Of a DNA stretch of 58,392 nt, positions 27,261 through 39,728 are shown piece after piece. Position numbers and translations under genes: made by a program. Below the pieces are notes generated by a model, which did no database searches, was not told the origin of the DNA, and was given only the letters and a program-made list of their open reading frames with translations. The DNA comes from Pseudomonadota bacterium (lineage in GTDB: Bacteria; Pseudomonadota; Gammaproteobacteria; Steroidobacterales; Woeseiaceae), in NCBI GenBank assembly GCA_022563505.1, contig JADFNG010000008.1, positions 1 through 58,392 of the forward strand. The letters are read 5' to 3'. How positions within the stretch are numbered: position 1 is the stretch's first letter; the number at the start of each line of letters is the position of its first letter.

Positions 27261-28420
27261 GATGAGTCTTCCGGAGCCGGATTCCCGCTGCTTTTCCGAT
27301 ACGGGCTGTGGCGATGCACCGCATCAACGTAGTCTTCAATATGACGCTGTTCTGCGTCGAGATAGTGACCAATGGCCGCGAAGAATTGCGCGTGTTTGAG
27401 CCAATGTGCCGACCAGGTCGTGACCGGACTGAAACCGCGGCTGATCTTGTGTTCACCCTGGGTTCCGGGCTCAAAGTGTTGCAGACGATGGGCGATGCAA
27501 TACTCAATACCCTGGTAGTAACAGGTTTCAAAATGCAGTGCGTCATAGGGTGCATGGCTGCCCCAGTAGCGCCCGTACAAGGAATGACCACCGACGTAAA
27601 ATACAGCCGCCGCGATGGTTTGCTGCTGGTGTTCTGCAATCACAACGGCAATTTTATCGGCTAGTCGACGTGAGACTTCGATAAAAAAATCGAGGTTGAA
27701 GTAGGGTATCGACCCACGGCGGCGAAATGTCGTACTGATGAGGGCGAAGACGTCATTCCAAAGTGATGCGTCCATGTCGCCTCCGTGCAGCCAGCGTAAT
27801 TCAATGCCCTGTTCCGCAACACGGCGACGGTCCCGGCGCACTTTCTTGCGTTTGGCGGAACTGAATTGTTGCAGGAATGCATCGAACGAAGCGTAACCCC
27901 GGTTGTGCCAGTGGAACTGACAGTCCTTGCGCAGTTTGAAGCCGGCCTTTGCCAGCAGCGGCAGCTCATCAGGATGCGGAAACTGAATGTGCAGGGACGA
28001 GAATTGCTCTTTCTGCGCCAACTCCAATGCGCTCTCAAGCACCTGGTTTGCTGCATCAGTGTCGGCGTCATCGGCCAGCAAAATTCGCCGGCTGGGTGCC
28101 GGGGTAAATGCGGCGGCGGCGACCAGCTTCGGGTAATACTCCAGGCCTGCGCGTTCATAGGCCTGTGCCCAGGCCCAGTCGAATACGAATTCACCCCAGG
28201 AATGTGTTTTCTCGTAGAGCGGCATAGCCGCCTGGAGTATGCCTCTGTCGTCGAACAGTGCAATGTGGCGTGGCGTCCAGCCGCTGGCCGGGGACACGCA
28301 ACCGCTGCGTTCTGCCGCCAGTAAAAATTGGTGGTGCAGGAACGGATACTGCTCATGGTTGAGGCGATTCCAGGCTCGCTCTTCGAGTTGCGAAATGTCT
28401 TCGACTATCTCGATTCTCAT
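27257..28420 (-). CDS. GNAT/FemAB-like acyltransferase family protein (COG3146, DUF482)
   Basis: A 387-residue protein of the COG3146/PF04339 family (peptidogalycan biosynthesis-like N-acyltransferase). Seen: the N-terminal PFLHHQFLLAAERSGCVSP motif, HIQFPHPDE, SSAKRKKVRRDRRRV and YGRYWGSHAPYDALHFETCYYQGIEY, all typical of the family. Activity is not established. It overlaps aat by 4 bases, a conserved pairing in many Proteobacteria, and starts 25 bases after trxB, so trxB, this gene and aat probably share a transcript. Confidence 0.85.
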   Translation of the reverse strand: MRIEIVEDISQLEERAWNRLNHEQYPFLHHQFLLAAERSGCVSPASGWTPRHIALFDDRGILQAAMPLYEKTHSWGEFVFDWAWAQAYERAGLEYYPKLVAAAAFTPAPSRRILLADDADTDAANQVLESALELAQKEQFSSLHIQFPHPDELPLLAKAGFKLRKDCQFHWHNRGYASFDAFLQQFSSAKRKKVRRDRRRVAEQGIELRWLHGGDMDASLWNDVFALISTTFRRRGSIPYFNLDFFIEVSRRLADKIAVVIAEHQQQTIAAAVFYVGGHSLYGRYWGSHAPYDALHFETCYYQGIEYCIAHRLQHFEPGTQGEHKISRGFSPVTTWSAHWLKHAQFFAAIGHYLDAEQRHIEDYVDAVHRHSPYRKSSGNPAPEDSS

Positions 28421-28445
28421 GACTTGAGCCCTTCAGGCATCGGCA

Positions 28446-29486
<1,041 letters not shown>

Positions 29487-29704
29487 TCATGAAGTATGTC
29501 CGTTCCCGGTATCTTCAAGATGGGCGGTGAGCGATCAGCGTGCTGGGCAGTGGATCGAACGGCAAGTGTAGGGAAAAGACTTTCTGCTAGCAAAAGTCAT
29601 CCGCCTTGCCCTTGCCGGGGGAGGCCCCCATAACAGGAGACGGATCTTCCAAGGTGTATTAGAATCATTACCTTAGGTATGAATCATCCCCATTCACTTT
29701 AATT

Positions 29705-32038
29705 ATGGCCAAAACCCGCCCGTCAAGCAAATCACAAAATGGAATCTCAGCGCACCTGGTTCGTTCGCTGCGCGAGGGTGCGTTGTGGGTGTTTGGCGCG
29801 CTTGCGGCCATTCTGTGGGTTGCCCTGTTTACCTATAATCCGGCGGATCCAGGATTTACCCAGGCAAGCAGTGCGACGGAAATCAGTAATGGAGTGGGTC
29901 GCGTCGGGGCACTGATCGCTGACGTCCTGTTCAACCTGTTTGGTCGACCCGCGTATCTGTTCACGGTCATGGTGTTCTATTTTGGCTGGATGATATTTAA
30001 CGAGCAGAAGACTCAACAGCATCTGACGCGTGCTGATTTTGCCTTGCGAATCGGCGGGTTTCTGGCGACGCTTGTAACCAGTTGTGCGCTGGCGACATTG
30101 CATTTCTCTGCGCGGGGTTTTCGCGAGACCGCCGGTGGGGTCATTGGACAACTCTCTGGTGGTTTTCTTGAATCCGTCATGAAGCTGCTGGGTGCCAGTA
30201 CGCTGTTGTTCTTTTTGTGGCTGGCCTCTATCTCTGTGTTCCTGGGTATTTCGTGGCTGGGTGTCATGGACCGTGTGGGTCGCTGGAGCCTGCAAGGCTG
30301 GGACCGGGCACGCAGCAAGATCGATGAATTGCGGGATCGGGCCGAAGGCCGGCGCCAGCAAGCGGCACGTCAGGATGTGTTCGCTGCGGAAAAGAAACGC
30401 ACGGCGGGCAGAAAACCTCCGCGCATCGAACCGGTGATCGCTGCGCTTGAAAAGAGTGATAGGGTTGAGAAAGAACGGCAAGTGCCATTATTCGACCCGC
30501 CGTCTGCCGGCGAATTACCCCCTTTTTCACTGCTCGACGATCCACCACCGCGAATTCGAGGTTATTCCGACGAATCGCTCGAGGCGATGTCGCGCCTGGT
30601 CGAAATCAAACTCAAGGATTTTAACATCGACGTCCAGGTGGTCTCGGTATCACCGGGGCCCGTCATCACGCGCTTCGAACTGGATCCCGCGCCGGGTGTA
30701 AAAGTCAGCCAGATTGCCAGCCTGGCCAAGGATCTGGCCCGCTCACTGTCGGTCGTCAGCGTGCGCATCGTTGAAGTGATTCCGGGCAAGTCGTACATCG
30801 GCCTCGAGATCCCGAATGAAATTCGTGAATTGGTTACGCTGGGCGAAATCCTCAAGTCAAAAGCCTACGATGAGCTTGCTTCCCCGTTGACGCTGGCCCT
30901 CGGCAAAGACATCAGTGGCAACTCGGTTGTTGCTGACCTGTCGCGGATGCCGCATTTGCTGATTGCCGGTACCACCGGGTCGGGTAAATCGGTGGCGATC
31001 AATGCCATGGTGTTGAGTCTCGTGTACAAGGCAAAACCCGAGCATGTTCGGCTGATCATGATTGACCCCAAGATGCTTGAGTTGTCCGTGTATGAGGGTA
31101 TTCCGCATCTCCTGACGCCGGTCGTCACGGATATGAAAGAAGCGGCAAACGCGCTGCGCTGGTGTGTCGGTGAGATGGACCGGCGTTATCGTCTGATGGC
31201 CGCCCTGGGCGTGCGCAACATTGGCGGTTACAACCGCAAGGTCAATGATGCGATTGCCGCGGGCGAGCCGATTCTGGACCCGATATTCAAACCACCGGAG
31301 TTACTGGATCCGGACAAGCCCGTTGAGCATCCGGAACTGATGACATTGCCGTTCATCGTCGTCATTATTGATGAACTTGCCGATCTGATGATGATCGTCG
31401 GCAAGAAGGTGGAAGAACTGATCGCGCGGTTGGCACAGAAAGCGCGCGCGTCGGGCATCCACATGTTGCTTGCGACACAGCGCCCGTCGGTTGACGTGAT
31501 TACCGGGCTCATCAAAGCGAATATTCCCACGCGCATCGCGTTCCAGGTGTCGGCCAAGGTGGATTCCCGCACGATTCTCGATCAGATGGGGGCTGAAAAC
31601 CTGCTCGGACATGGCGACATGCTGTATTTGCCGCCCGGCACGTCGCTGCCCACGCGTGTGCATGGCGCGTTTGTCTCCGACAACGAGGTTCACGCGGTGG
31701 TGCGCCACCTGAAAAAAAGCGGCACACCCCGCTATATCGATGAAATTTTGCAGACGCCGACGAGTCCAACACCCGGGCTCACCGGTATTGATAGGTCAGA
31801 CATTGATGGCGGTGATGCAGAACAGGATGCGTTGTACGATCAGGCCGTGCAAATTGTCCTGGATACGCGCAAGGCATCCATTTCGGGCGTGCAGCGTCGC
31901 TTGAAGATTGGCTACAATCGTGCGGCTCGCATGGTGGAAGCGATGGAGGCGGCCGGGCTGGTGGGTCCATTACAGTCGAATGGTTCCAGGGAAATTCTGA
32001 TGGCACCGACGGCAAAGGAGTTGCCGGCAAATGAATAG
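29705..32038 (+). CDS. ftsK: DNA translocase FtsK
   Basis: A 777-residue FtsK. N-terminal membrane segments (about 25-190) anchor it at the septum. A short linker (about 200-290, much shorter than in E. coli) leads to the alpha/beta motor, with Walker A in AGTTGSGKS and Walker B in [12 protein letters not shown]. The C-terminal gamma winged helix ([21 protein letters not shown]) reads KOPS sites and activates XerCD. It overlaps lolA by 8 bases. Confidence 0.97.
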   Translation: MAKTRPSSKSQNGISAHLVRSLREGALWVFGALAAILWVALFTYNPADPGFTQASSATEISNGVGRVGALIADVLFNLFGRPAYLFTVMVFYFGWMIFNEQKTQQHLTRADFALRIGGFLATLVTSCALATLHFSARGFRETAGGVIGQLSGGFLESVMKLLGASTLLFFLWLASISVFLGISWLGVMDRVGRWSLQGWDRARSKIDELRDRAEGRRQQAARQDVFAAEKKRTAGRKPPRIEPVIAALEKSDRVEKERQVPLFDPPSAGELPPFSLLDDPPPRIRGYSDESLEAMSRLVEIKLKDFNIDVQVVSVSPGPVITRFELDPAPGVKVSQIASLAKDLARSLSVVSVRIVEVIPGKSYIGLEIPNEIRELVTLGEILKSKAYDELASPLTLALGKDISGNSVVADLSRMPHLLIAGTTGSGKSVAINAMVLSLVYKAKPEHVRLIMIDPKMLELSVYEGIPHLLTPVVTDMKEAANALRWCVGEMDRRYRLMAALGVRNIGGYNRKVNDAIAAGEPILDPIFKPPELLDPDKPVEHPELMTLPFIVVIIDELADLMMIVGKKVEELIARLAQKARASGIHMLLATQRPSVDVITGLIKANIPTRIAFQVSAKVDSRTILDQMGAENLLGHGDMLYLPPGTSLPTRVHGAFVSDNEVHAVVRHLKKSGTPRYIDEILQTPTSPTPGLTGIDRSDIDGGDAEQDALYDQAVQIVLDTRKASISGVQRRLKIGYNRAARMVEAMEAAGLVGPLQSNGSREILMAPTAKELPANE

Positions 32039-32732
32039 CGGTTTTTTGGTCATGCGAGTCGGCCGGAATTTTGCGGCACGTGGGCTGTTCTTGCTGCTCG
32101 GATTCTGCGTTGCGAATGCGTCGCTCGCGCAGGAGTTCGATGCGGGACAGCAGTTGTTGCATGATTTCGTCAATGATGTGAAATCGTTGTCGGCTCGCTT
32201 CGAACAGTCATTGATCGATGCGAACGGTGACGTTCTGGAAACCGCCAGCGGCACAGTGGATATTCGCCGTCCCGGCCGCTTTCGTTGGACCTATTTGCAA
32301 CCGTACGAGCAGCATCTGGTGGCTGATGGTCTCAACGTGTGGAGTTACGACGTCGACCTGGCGCAAGTGACCGTCAATCCCCAGGCGGAATTGCTGCGCA
32401 ACACGCCCGCGCTGTTACTCGGGGGCGCTGATAACGTACTGGATGACTTCGACTACATGGGCAGTTATGAGGATCGCGGGACGGTATGGGTGCGGTTGAA
32501 GCCCGGCAATTCGGCTCACGGGTTCAGCAAAGTAGAACTCGGTTTCACGGACGGCACGCTGTCGCGCATGATGTTTGATGATGCACTGGGGCAAACGACG
32601 CTGATTGCGTTGCTGGATGTCACGATAAACAAAAGGCAGGCCGACGAGTTTTTTGTGTTTGTGCTGCCAGACGATGTTGATCTGGTTGGCGTACCGGTCA
32701 TTGCCGTTCCAGACAGTGCAGCAGATCGGTAG
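32031..32732 (+). CDS. lolA: Outer-membrane lipoprotein carrier LolA
   Basis: A 233-residue periplasmic chaperone that carries lipoproteins from LolCDE to LolB. A signal peptide ends after ANASLAQ. The mature part has LSARFEQSL and [15 protein letters not shown], typical of LolA. ATG 32031 overlaps ftsK; Met 32052 is a possible alternative start. ftsK-lolA-rarA-serS is a widespread order; here a VanZ-like gene is inserted. Confidence 0.93.
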   Translation: MNSGFLVMRVGRNFAARGLFLLLGFCVANASLAQEFDAGQQLLHDFVNDVKSLSARFEQSLIDANGDVLETASGTVDIRRPGRFRWTYLQPYEQHLVADGLNVWSYDVDLAQVTVNPQAELLRNTPALLLGGADNVLDDFDYMGSYEDRGTVWVRLKPGNSAHGFSKVELGFTDGTLSRMMFDDALGQTTLIALLDVTINKRQADEFFVFVLPDDVDLVGVPVIAVPDSAADR

Positions 32733-33143
32733 GTGCTGTCGCTCCGTTATCATCGACGTTGGCAAATTGCCGGTGCGATCGTCTTGCTGGGCGTTTTTGC
32801 AGCAACACTGATACCGGCGTTCTGGCTTTGGCCGACATTCACCCGAGTCACGCTGTTTGCATTTGACAAGTGGTTACACGGCATCACGTTTCTCTTTTTG
32901 GCCGTATGGTTTTCAGGGCAATACTCACGCGACCGCTATGTTCGCATCGGCGCCGGCTTGTTTGCGTTCGGTATCATCATCGAATTATGTCAACGCATGG
33001 TCTCATATCGCACGGCGGAACTGATGGATTTGGTTGCCGATACCGTTGGCATTGTCATCGGTCTGGCCATCGCCGTTTTTGGGGCAGGTGGCTGGAGTTT
33101 GCGCTTCGAGGAACGACTCGCCCACCGCAAACAGGGTCAATGA
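32733..33143 (+). CDS. VanZ-like membrane protein
   Basis: A 136-residue membrane protein. About four hydrophobic segments (near 13-33, 43-60, 72-88, 103-122) and the DKWLHGITFLFLAVW motif with a conserved Asp and His identify the VanZ-like family. Function is unknown in most bacteria. Start is GTG 32733, directly after the lolA stop, so translation is probably coupled. It occupies a position between lolA and rarA that is empty in many gammaproteobacteria. Confidence 0.8.
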   Translation: MLSLRYHRRWQIAGAIVLLGVFAATLIPAFWLWPTFTRVTLFAFDKWLHGITFLFLAVWFSGQYSRDRYVRIGAGLFAFGIIIELCQRMVSYRTAELMDLVADTVGIVIGLAIAVFGAGGWSLRFEERLAHRKQGQ

Positions 33144-33150
33144 CCGGCTC

Positions 33151-34524
33151 ATGAGCGATCTTTTTTCCAACGCAGCGGGCGAGGGCGATGCCGGCTCAGC
33201 GGGACAACCGCTTGCGGATCGTATGCGGCCCGCCACACTTGATGAATTTTACGGTCAGGAGCATCTGCTGGGTGAGGGCAAGCCTCTCCGTCGGGCGATC
33301 GAACAGGGCAAGGCTCATTCAATGGTTCTTTGGGGCCCGCCCGGAACCGGCAAGACGACGCTGGCCCGGCTGATTTCCCGGACGACCGATGCTCACTTCA
33401 TCGGCTTATCCGCTGTGATGGCCGGTGTGAAGGATATTCGTGCGTCCGTTGCCGAGGCGCGGCAGTACAAGGAGATGAGTGGCCGCTCAACGGTGTTGTT
33501 TCTTGATGAGGTGCATCGCTTCAACAAGTCACAGCAGGATGCGTTCCTGCCTTTCGTGGAAGATGGCACGCTCACTTTCATTGGTGCGACGACGGAGAAC
33601 CCGTCGTTCGAGCTCAATAACGCCCTGTTGTCCCGGGCGCGTGTTTACGTCCTCAAATCTCTCGACGAGACGGCACTTCTTGAGATCGTCAAGCAGGCAC
33701 TTGACGACAAGGATCGTGGCCTTGGCGCCGCCATTACGGCGGACGATGACGCGCTGGCCCTGATTGTGCTGGCGGCGGATGGCGATGCGCGGCGGGCACT
33801 TAACCTGCTGGAGATTGCGGCCGATCTTGCCATGGACAGTGAGGACCACGGCGTCATCCATATCGCACACGCGGAGGAGGTCGCGCAAGGCAGCCACCGC
33901 CGCTTCGACAAACGGGGTGAATATTTTTACGAGCAGATTTCGGCGCTGCACAAGTCGATCCGGGGGTCCGACCCTGACGCTTCTTTGTATTGGCTGATGC
34001 GGATGCTGGACGGCGGTTGCGATCCTTTGTACGTTGCCCGCCGCATGATCCGCGTTGCGTCGGAAGATATCGGCAATGCTGATCCGCGCGCACTGCGGCT
34101 GTGCCTCGACGCCTGGGATGTGCTCAAGCGCCTCGGCAGCCCGGAAGGAGAGCTGGCACTTGCCCAGGCCGTTGTCTTCCTGGCGTGTGCAGCGAAAAGT
34201 AATGCCGTGTACAAGGCGGCCGGGCTGGCCGCCAAAGATGCACGGGACTTTGGTTCCCTGGAGGTCCCGATGCACCTGCGCAATGCGCCGACAAAGCTCA
34301 TGGAGGAACTCGGCTACGGCAGTGATTATCGATACGCTCATGACGAAGACGATGGCGTGGCTTACGGAGAGCAGTATTTCCCCGACGACATGCCGGAGCG
34401 GACGTATTATCATCCGGTTGCGCGCGGTCTTGAACTTAAGATCGGGGAGAAACTGGCCGAGATCGCGAAACGAAATAAGAGCAAGAAAAAACAGGCAAGA
34501 GACGCCGACGATAAACAACGATGA
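33151..34524 (+). CDS. rarA: Replication-associated recombination protein RarA (MgsA)
   Basis: A 457-residue AAA+ ATPase of the RarA/Mgs1/WRNIP1 family that acts at stalled forks. Walker A GPPGTGKT spans 62-69, Walker B LFLDEVHR about 115-122, and sensor GATTENPSFELN follows. ATG 33151 gives the usual start (MSDLF..); upstream in-frame codons from 33034 overlap the VanZ-like gene and are not used. Normal length. Confidence 0.95.
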   Translation: MSDLFSNAAGEGDAGSAGQPLADRMRPATLDEFYGQEHLLGEGKPLRRAIEQGKAHSMVLWGPPGTGKTTLARLISRTTDAHFIGLSAVMAGVKDIRASVAEARQYKEMSGRSTVLFLDEVHRFNKSQQDAFLPFVEDGTLTFIGATTENPSFELNNALLSRARVYVLKSLDETALLEIVKQALDDKDRGLGAAITADDDALALIVLAADGDARRALNLLEIAADLAMDSEDHGVIHIAHAEEVAQGSHRRFDKRGEYFYEQISALHKSIRGSDPDASLYWLMRMLDGGCDPLYVARRMIRVASEDIGNADPRALRLCLDAWDVLKRLGSPEGELALAQAVVFLACAAKSNAVYKAAGLAAKDARDFGSLEVPMHLRNAPTKLMEELGYGSDYRYAHDEDDGVAYGEQYFPDDMPERTYYHPVARGLELKIGEKLAEIAKRNKSKKKQARDADDKQR

Positions 34525-35826
<1,302 letters not shown>

Positions 35827-35839
35827 TTTGCATTTACTA

Positions 35840-35914
35840 CAGTCGCGCCTCAGGAGACGCTCCTACAGGAGTGCCAATAGAAAGATTGTAGGAGCGTCAC
35901 CTGAGGCGCGACTG
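35840..35914. repeat. REPIN, second copy
   Basis: Two 28-base inverted arms (35840-35867 and 35887-35914) with one mismatch, around a 19-base spacer. The right arm begins TGTAGGAGCGTCACCTGAGG. The spacer core AGTGCCAATAGAA is also found, reverse-complemented, in the spacer of the REPIN at 844-922, so both derive from one element. It lies between the convergent ends of serS and the channel gene. Confidence 0.85.
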
Positions 35915-35935
35915 TCGCCAAGCTCAAGTTCACGC

Positions 35936-38743
35936 CTATTTTTTGGAGAGCAAGTCCTTAAGCTCAACCAGTGCATCCTGCCACTGCGTTTGCGAGCGGT
36001 TGTAATCTTCCTCGAAATCCTCGGTGGCCGGTATCCCGGCAACGATGACCGTCAGCTCGGTCTTGCCGTCTTCCTCAAAGAGTCGAAATTCCACCGTCAT
36101 GGGGCCGGTTGAGAGCGGCTTCTCGCCCTCTGGCGGCGCTTGTACCAGTCGCATGCGGCGCGGCGGCATGAAAATATCGATGCGGCCACGGTTTTGGATG
36201 CCGTCTCTGAAGGTGAGATCATAGGCTCCGCCAATGTACGGTGCGAAGCTGCCATCGCCGCCGATCCATTGCTTAATGCTCTCAATATCGGTTAACGCAC
36301 GCCAAACGTCGCTGATCTCCGTCGAAATCGTCATATTCTGAGAGTGGCTGCGGGTAACGTTCTCCATCTGTCGCAAGGTTTGCGCGCCGGCAGTGTCCTC
36401 CGTTCGCTGTGCCGCGGCGGTCACCGGTGTGGCGTCGGCTTCCGGGTAGGAGACGATGTGCAGATCGCGTTGCGGGAACGGGATCGTGATGCCGGCTTCG
36501 CGGAATGCGGCATCAATACCGAAATTGATGTCGCTGATGACCGTAAAGCGTCGATCGATGCGATTGATTCGGCAGCGCAATTCGAAATCGAGCGATGAAT
36601 CACCGAAGCCCATAAACAACGCACGCGGCGCCGGCGCACGACCGTCGGTGATCACATCCGCATGCTCACAGGCAACCCGCTCCAGAATTTCACGCACGTT
36701 TTCGGTATCGGATCCGTAGGCGACGCCGACGAGTATTCGGAGTCGTCCGTAGGTATCGTGCAATACCCAGTTGGTCACCCTGCCTGAGACAAGCTCGGAA
36801 TTGGGGACCAGCACATTCTGATTGTCCATGGTCTCGATTTCGGTCGCACGGATACTGATTTTCCGAACGAAGCCTTCAATATCGCCGACGGATATGAAAT
36901 CGCCCGTCCGTATTGGCCGCTCAAACAGAAGGATCAAACCCGACACAATGTTATTTGCGATTGCCTGCATGCCGAAACCAATGCCAAGAGCCAGGGCGCT
37001 CGATACGAACACCAGGCCGCTCAGGTCAACACCCGCCTGCGTCAATCCAACCAGCAGCGCGATGATGAAGGCGACATAGCCAAACAAAGTGATCAGGGCT
37101 TCGCGCGCACCACGTTCGATGACGATGTGCTGCAGCCAGCGGCGATCGATCCAGCCCTTGACCCAGCCGATGACGATGAGAAGCGCGGCAAAAACCAGCA
37201 TGCCGCCAATGATTTTAGCCGGTACAAGATGGATGTTGCCGACCGTGCCGCCAAGTACAACCAGATCGACCAGTTTCTGTAGTGTCGTGCCGGACTGGTC
37301 CCAGACGTAGATCAGATAGACCAATAAACTGAGCCAGATAACGAGATCGCCAATCAGCTGTATGATGCCCAGGCCGCTGCGCGAGCCCAGCTTCGTGACG
37401 CCAAGATTCGCGCGAAATCGGTCGGCAGTTGGCGTGTCCTGATCGACCAGATAGTCGAAAGCGCTCTTGATGAGCCACAGTAGTATCCAGATGATGAAGA
37501 ACGCCATCGAGGTGCGGGCGACGCCGTGAATCAAATATCCCGCAAAATTCTGGTATCCGGCGAGTACCGCAATGCTGCCGATCAGTAAAGCGAGTGTGGC
37601 GGTCAAGCGTATCAACCGGAAATGATCGCGCAGTCCGGGAATGCGGCGCAGATAGAGGAATACATACAGGAGCGAGATCGCAACGAAGAAAATCATTGCC
37701 GCGCGGCCGGTTACTTCCGGGTCGACCATGCGGATGGTCAGCCAGTTGGTCCCCAGAATGACGAAACTTGCGACGAGGGTGAAAATCAGAATTCGCAAGC
37801 GGAAACGCAACGGTTTGACGTGATGAGGTATCAGCCCCTTCACGCCTGCGGACGGAGACAACGGTCCCGTGGCCCAGCTGACGATGACGCTGCCCATGCC
37901 GAACAGAAATATGCCAAGCGCAATTCGAACGACAGCCAGGTCGAGGGATGGCTCCAGAATCGTCAAATACAGTACTGAGAGGAATGTAAGGCCGATCAGG
38001 AGAGACGGTGAGTACCTTGCAAGCGGCTTTGGAAACAAAAATCGCAGCTTGGGCGAATCCCCGTCTCCACCTGCCGTATTGAACCAGCGATTGAATCGAT
38101 GTCGGATAAACAAGCCCAGACTTGCCGCTAATATGCCGCCACCAATTAACAACCATAGAAGATCAAGCGGCGTGACGCCATCAACGAGCTCCAACTCGTT
38201 GGCGCTGCGTACTTGCTGTGGCCATGCCCGCATGCGCTGCGGGAATGACTGGATCGATTCGAAGACACTGTTAGCCCGATTCGACAGGAATTGTTGTGAC
38301 AGTTTGGTCTGTGTTTCGGCAATGCGTGCAATCAGCGTTGTGGCGCTGTCTTCCAGGCCGGTGCAAGATGCTTGCAGGGCGATCGCCTCATCAAGCAAGC
38401 CCCGAACCTCGGTTCGCTGGTCGAATACGGCCGGTGCGACATCTGCGTCAACGTCCTTTAAAGGCTCGAAACGTGCCTCCAGGCGCGTGCGCTCTTGTGT
38501 TGAATGTGCCGCGCACTCGCTGGCGCTGCCACCGATCTGTACGGCCAGGGTTCGTGCTTCGGTCAGGAAAGTGGGTTCGAAATCTTCCGCATCGAGTTGC
38601 TTGTTAATCGCATCAAGTTCGGCACTGGCGGCAATAGGATCAAACTGATCCTCTTCCTGAGCATGGGGGGCGTAAGAGCAAAACAGCAATAATGCGCTGA
38701 CGACAGAAACAAGGAGTCGCGGAGATTTCGTCACCGGCGTCAT
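35936..38743 (-). CDS. MscS-type mechanosensitive channel with C-terminal SRPBCC (AHSA1-like) domain
   Basis: A 935-residue membrane protein. A signal-like segment (ends near CSYAPHAQ) and a helical periplasmic domain precede about ten hydrophobic segments. The MscS core (about 510-760) has the pore-helix run GLVFVSSALALGIGFGMQAI and the beta-domain ERPIRTGDFISVGDIEG, as in YjeP/MscK relatives. After a linker, residues about 790-935 form an SRPBCC/AHSA1-like domain (ISTEISDVWRALTDIESIKQW, PYIGGAYDLTFRDG, a closing helix). That domain is not part of known MscS architecture. An upstream extension of the open frame to 39088 overlaps the next gene antisense and is not used; ATG 38743 has a weak RBS. 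Confidence 0.85.
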   Translation of the reverse strand: MTPVTKSPRLLVSVVSALLLFCSYAPHAQEEDQFDPIAASAELDAINKQLDAEDFEPTFLTEARTLAVQIGGSASECAAHSTQERTRLEARFEPLKDVDADVAPAVFDQRTEVRGLLDEAIALQASCTGLEDSATTLIARIAETQTKLSQQFLSNRANSVFESIQSFPQRMRAWPQQVRSANELELVDGVTPLDLLWLLIGGGILAASLGLFIRHRFNRWFNTAGGDGDSPKLRFLFPKPLARYSPSLLIGLTFLSVLYLTILEPSLDLAVVRIALGIFLFGMGSVIVSWATGPLSPSAGVKGLIPHHVKPLRFRLRILIFTLVASFVILGTNWLTIRMVDPEVTGRAAMIFFVAISLLYVFLYLRRIPGLRDHFRLIRLTATLALLIGSIAVLAGYQNFAGYLIHGVARTSMAFFIIWILLWLIKSAFDYLVDQDTPTADRFRANLGVTKLGSRSGLGIIQLIGDLVIWLSLLVYLIYVWDQSGTTLQKLVDLVVLGGTVGNIHLVPAKIIGGMLVFAALLIVIGWVKGWIDRRWLQHIVIERGAREALITLFGYVAFIIALLVGLTQAGVDLSGLVFVSSALALGIGFGMQAIANNIVSGLILLFERPIRTGDFISVGDIEGFVRKISIRATEIETMDNQNVLVPNSELVSGRVTNWVLHDTYGRLRILVGVAYGSDTENVREILERVACEHADVITDGRAPAPRALFMGFGDSSLDFELRCRINRIDRRFTVISDINFGIDAAFREAGITIPFPQRDLHIVSYPEADATPVTAAAQRTEDTAGAQTLRQMENVTRSHSQNMTISTEISDVWRALTDIESIKQWIGGDGSFAPYIGGAYDLTFRDGIQNRGRIDIFMPPRRMRLVQAPPEGEKPLSTGPMTVEFRLFEEDGKTELTVIVAGIPATEDFEEDYNRSQTQWQDALVELKDLLSKK

Positions 38744-38800
38744 GGTCTGGCTGTCAGCATTTCGATGGGCACGGCCGCAGTATACAGTGCGCGGCGCCCG

Positions 38801-38835
38801 GCAAAAAGGCGGAGGTCGGCATGCCAACCTCCGCC
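38801..38835 (-). terminator. Rho-independent terminator of the Bax-inhibitor-1 gene
   Basis: GGCGGAGGT (38808-38816) pairs with ACCTCCGCC (38827-38835). On the minus strand the stem is followed by TTTTT (38806-38802), a textbook intrinsic terminator for the gene ending at 38851. It separates that gene from the channel gene downstream. Confidence 0.85.
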
Positions 38836-38850
38836 CTGGACCGCAAGGAT

Positions 38851-39540
38851 TTAGTGGCGACCCATGAAGAGTCGCAGGATGTACCAGAACATCATCGCGA
38901 TCGAGGCAAACAACTGCATGGATGCAGCGACGTATTTGTCCTGCGGGTAGTGATGCATGATGTTGGACGTGTCGTAGAGAATGGCGGCACCGGCAAAACC
39001 GATCATGCCGATGGAGAACCAGGTGCCCAGTTCGAAGCCGAATATGAAGCTGCTGATAATAGCAACGATGGCGAGCATGAAGCCCCAAATCATCATGCCG
39101 CGCAGGAATGAAAAATCCTTGCGGGTGATCATTACGGTTGCGACGAGTCCAACGACGCCCAGAACAGTAACGCCGGCGGCGCTTTCGATCATGCCGGGTG
39201 CCTTGGCGTTGGCGATATAAAGCATCGGCACGAAAATCAGGGCTTCCATGACGATAAATGCAGCGAAGGCCGCATATTGTGCATTCCTGGATTCAAGACG
39301 ATGGGCCAGGCGAGTCGCACCCCAACCGCAAAGAATGAATGCTCCCATGACCATCCACCAGTTTTGCAGCATCGGCATCGCGATGCGTTCTGCAATACCG
39401 GTCTGGAAAAAATACATCTCAATTGCGGCAAAGGCGAGAATTGCACCCATGACATGTGCGTAGCACTTCCAGATGAAGCTTGATCGATCCGCGACGCTGA
39501 GACTCGAGACCGGGGCCAGATAATTGACGTTACCACTCAT
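38851..39540 (-). CDS. Bax inhibitor-1 family membrane protein (YccA/YbhL type)
   Basis: A 229-residue protein with six to seven hydrophobic helices and the family C-terminal segment AAILYDTSNIMHHYP, where the acidic residue belongs to the putative di-Asp calcium/pH sensor of BI-1 proteins. In E. coli YccA interacts with FtsH and HflKC. AGGAG lies 9 bases before the ATG. A strong terminator follows, so it is monocistronic or last in a unit. Confidence 0.9.
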   Translation of the reverse strand: MSGNVNYLAPVSSLSVADRSSFIWKCYAHVMGAILAFAAIEMYFFQTGIAERIAMPMLQNWWMVMGAFILCGWGATRLAHRLESRNAQYAAFAAFIVMEALIFVPMLYIANAKAPGMIESAAGVTVLGVVGLVATVMITRKDFSFLRGMMIWGFMLAIVAIISSFIFGFELGTWFSIGMIGFAGAAILYDTSNIMHHYPQDKYVAASMQLFASIAMMFWYILRLFMGRH

Positions 39541-39728
39541 ACTGCGAAACTCCTGATGATATTCATGTCCACGATGTTAGCATTATTACCGTATAGACAG
39601 GCGCACCTGCCCCGCGGTTCCCGCGAGATATGCGGCTTTTCTTTGTCATTGCAATGCGGGCAGCGATTGTCGGCTCGACAGGCTATGTGTCTTGATGCAT
39701 ATACCTTTCAACTCATTGAATAGTCAAG

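Noticed and set aside
38744-39088. N-terminal extension of the mechanosensitive channel frame
   Set aside because: It overlaps the Bax-inhibitor-1 gene antisense and is rich in His/Cys/Arg shadow sequence; a signal-like start at 38743 is better.
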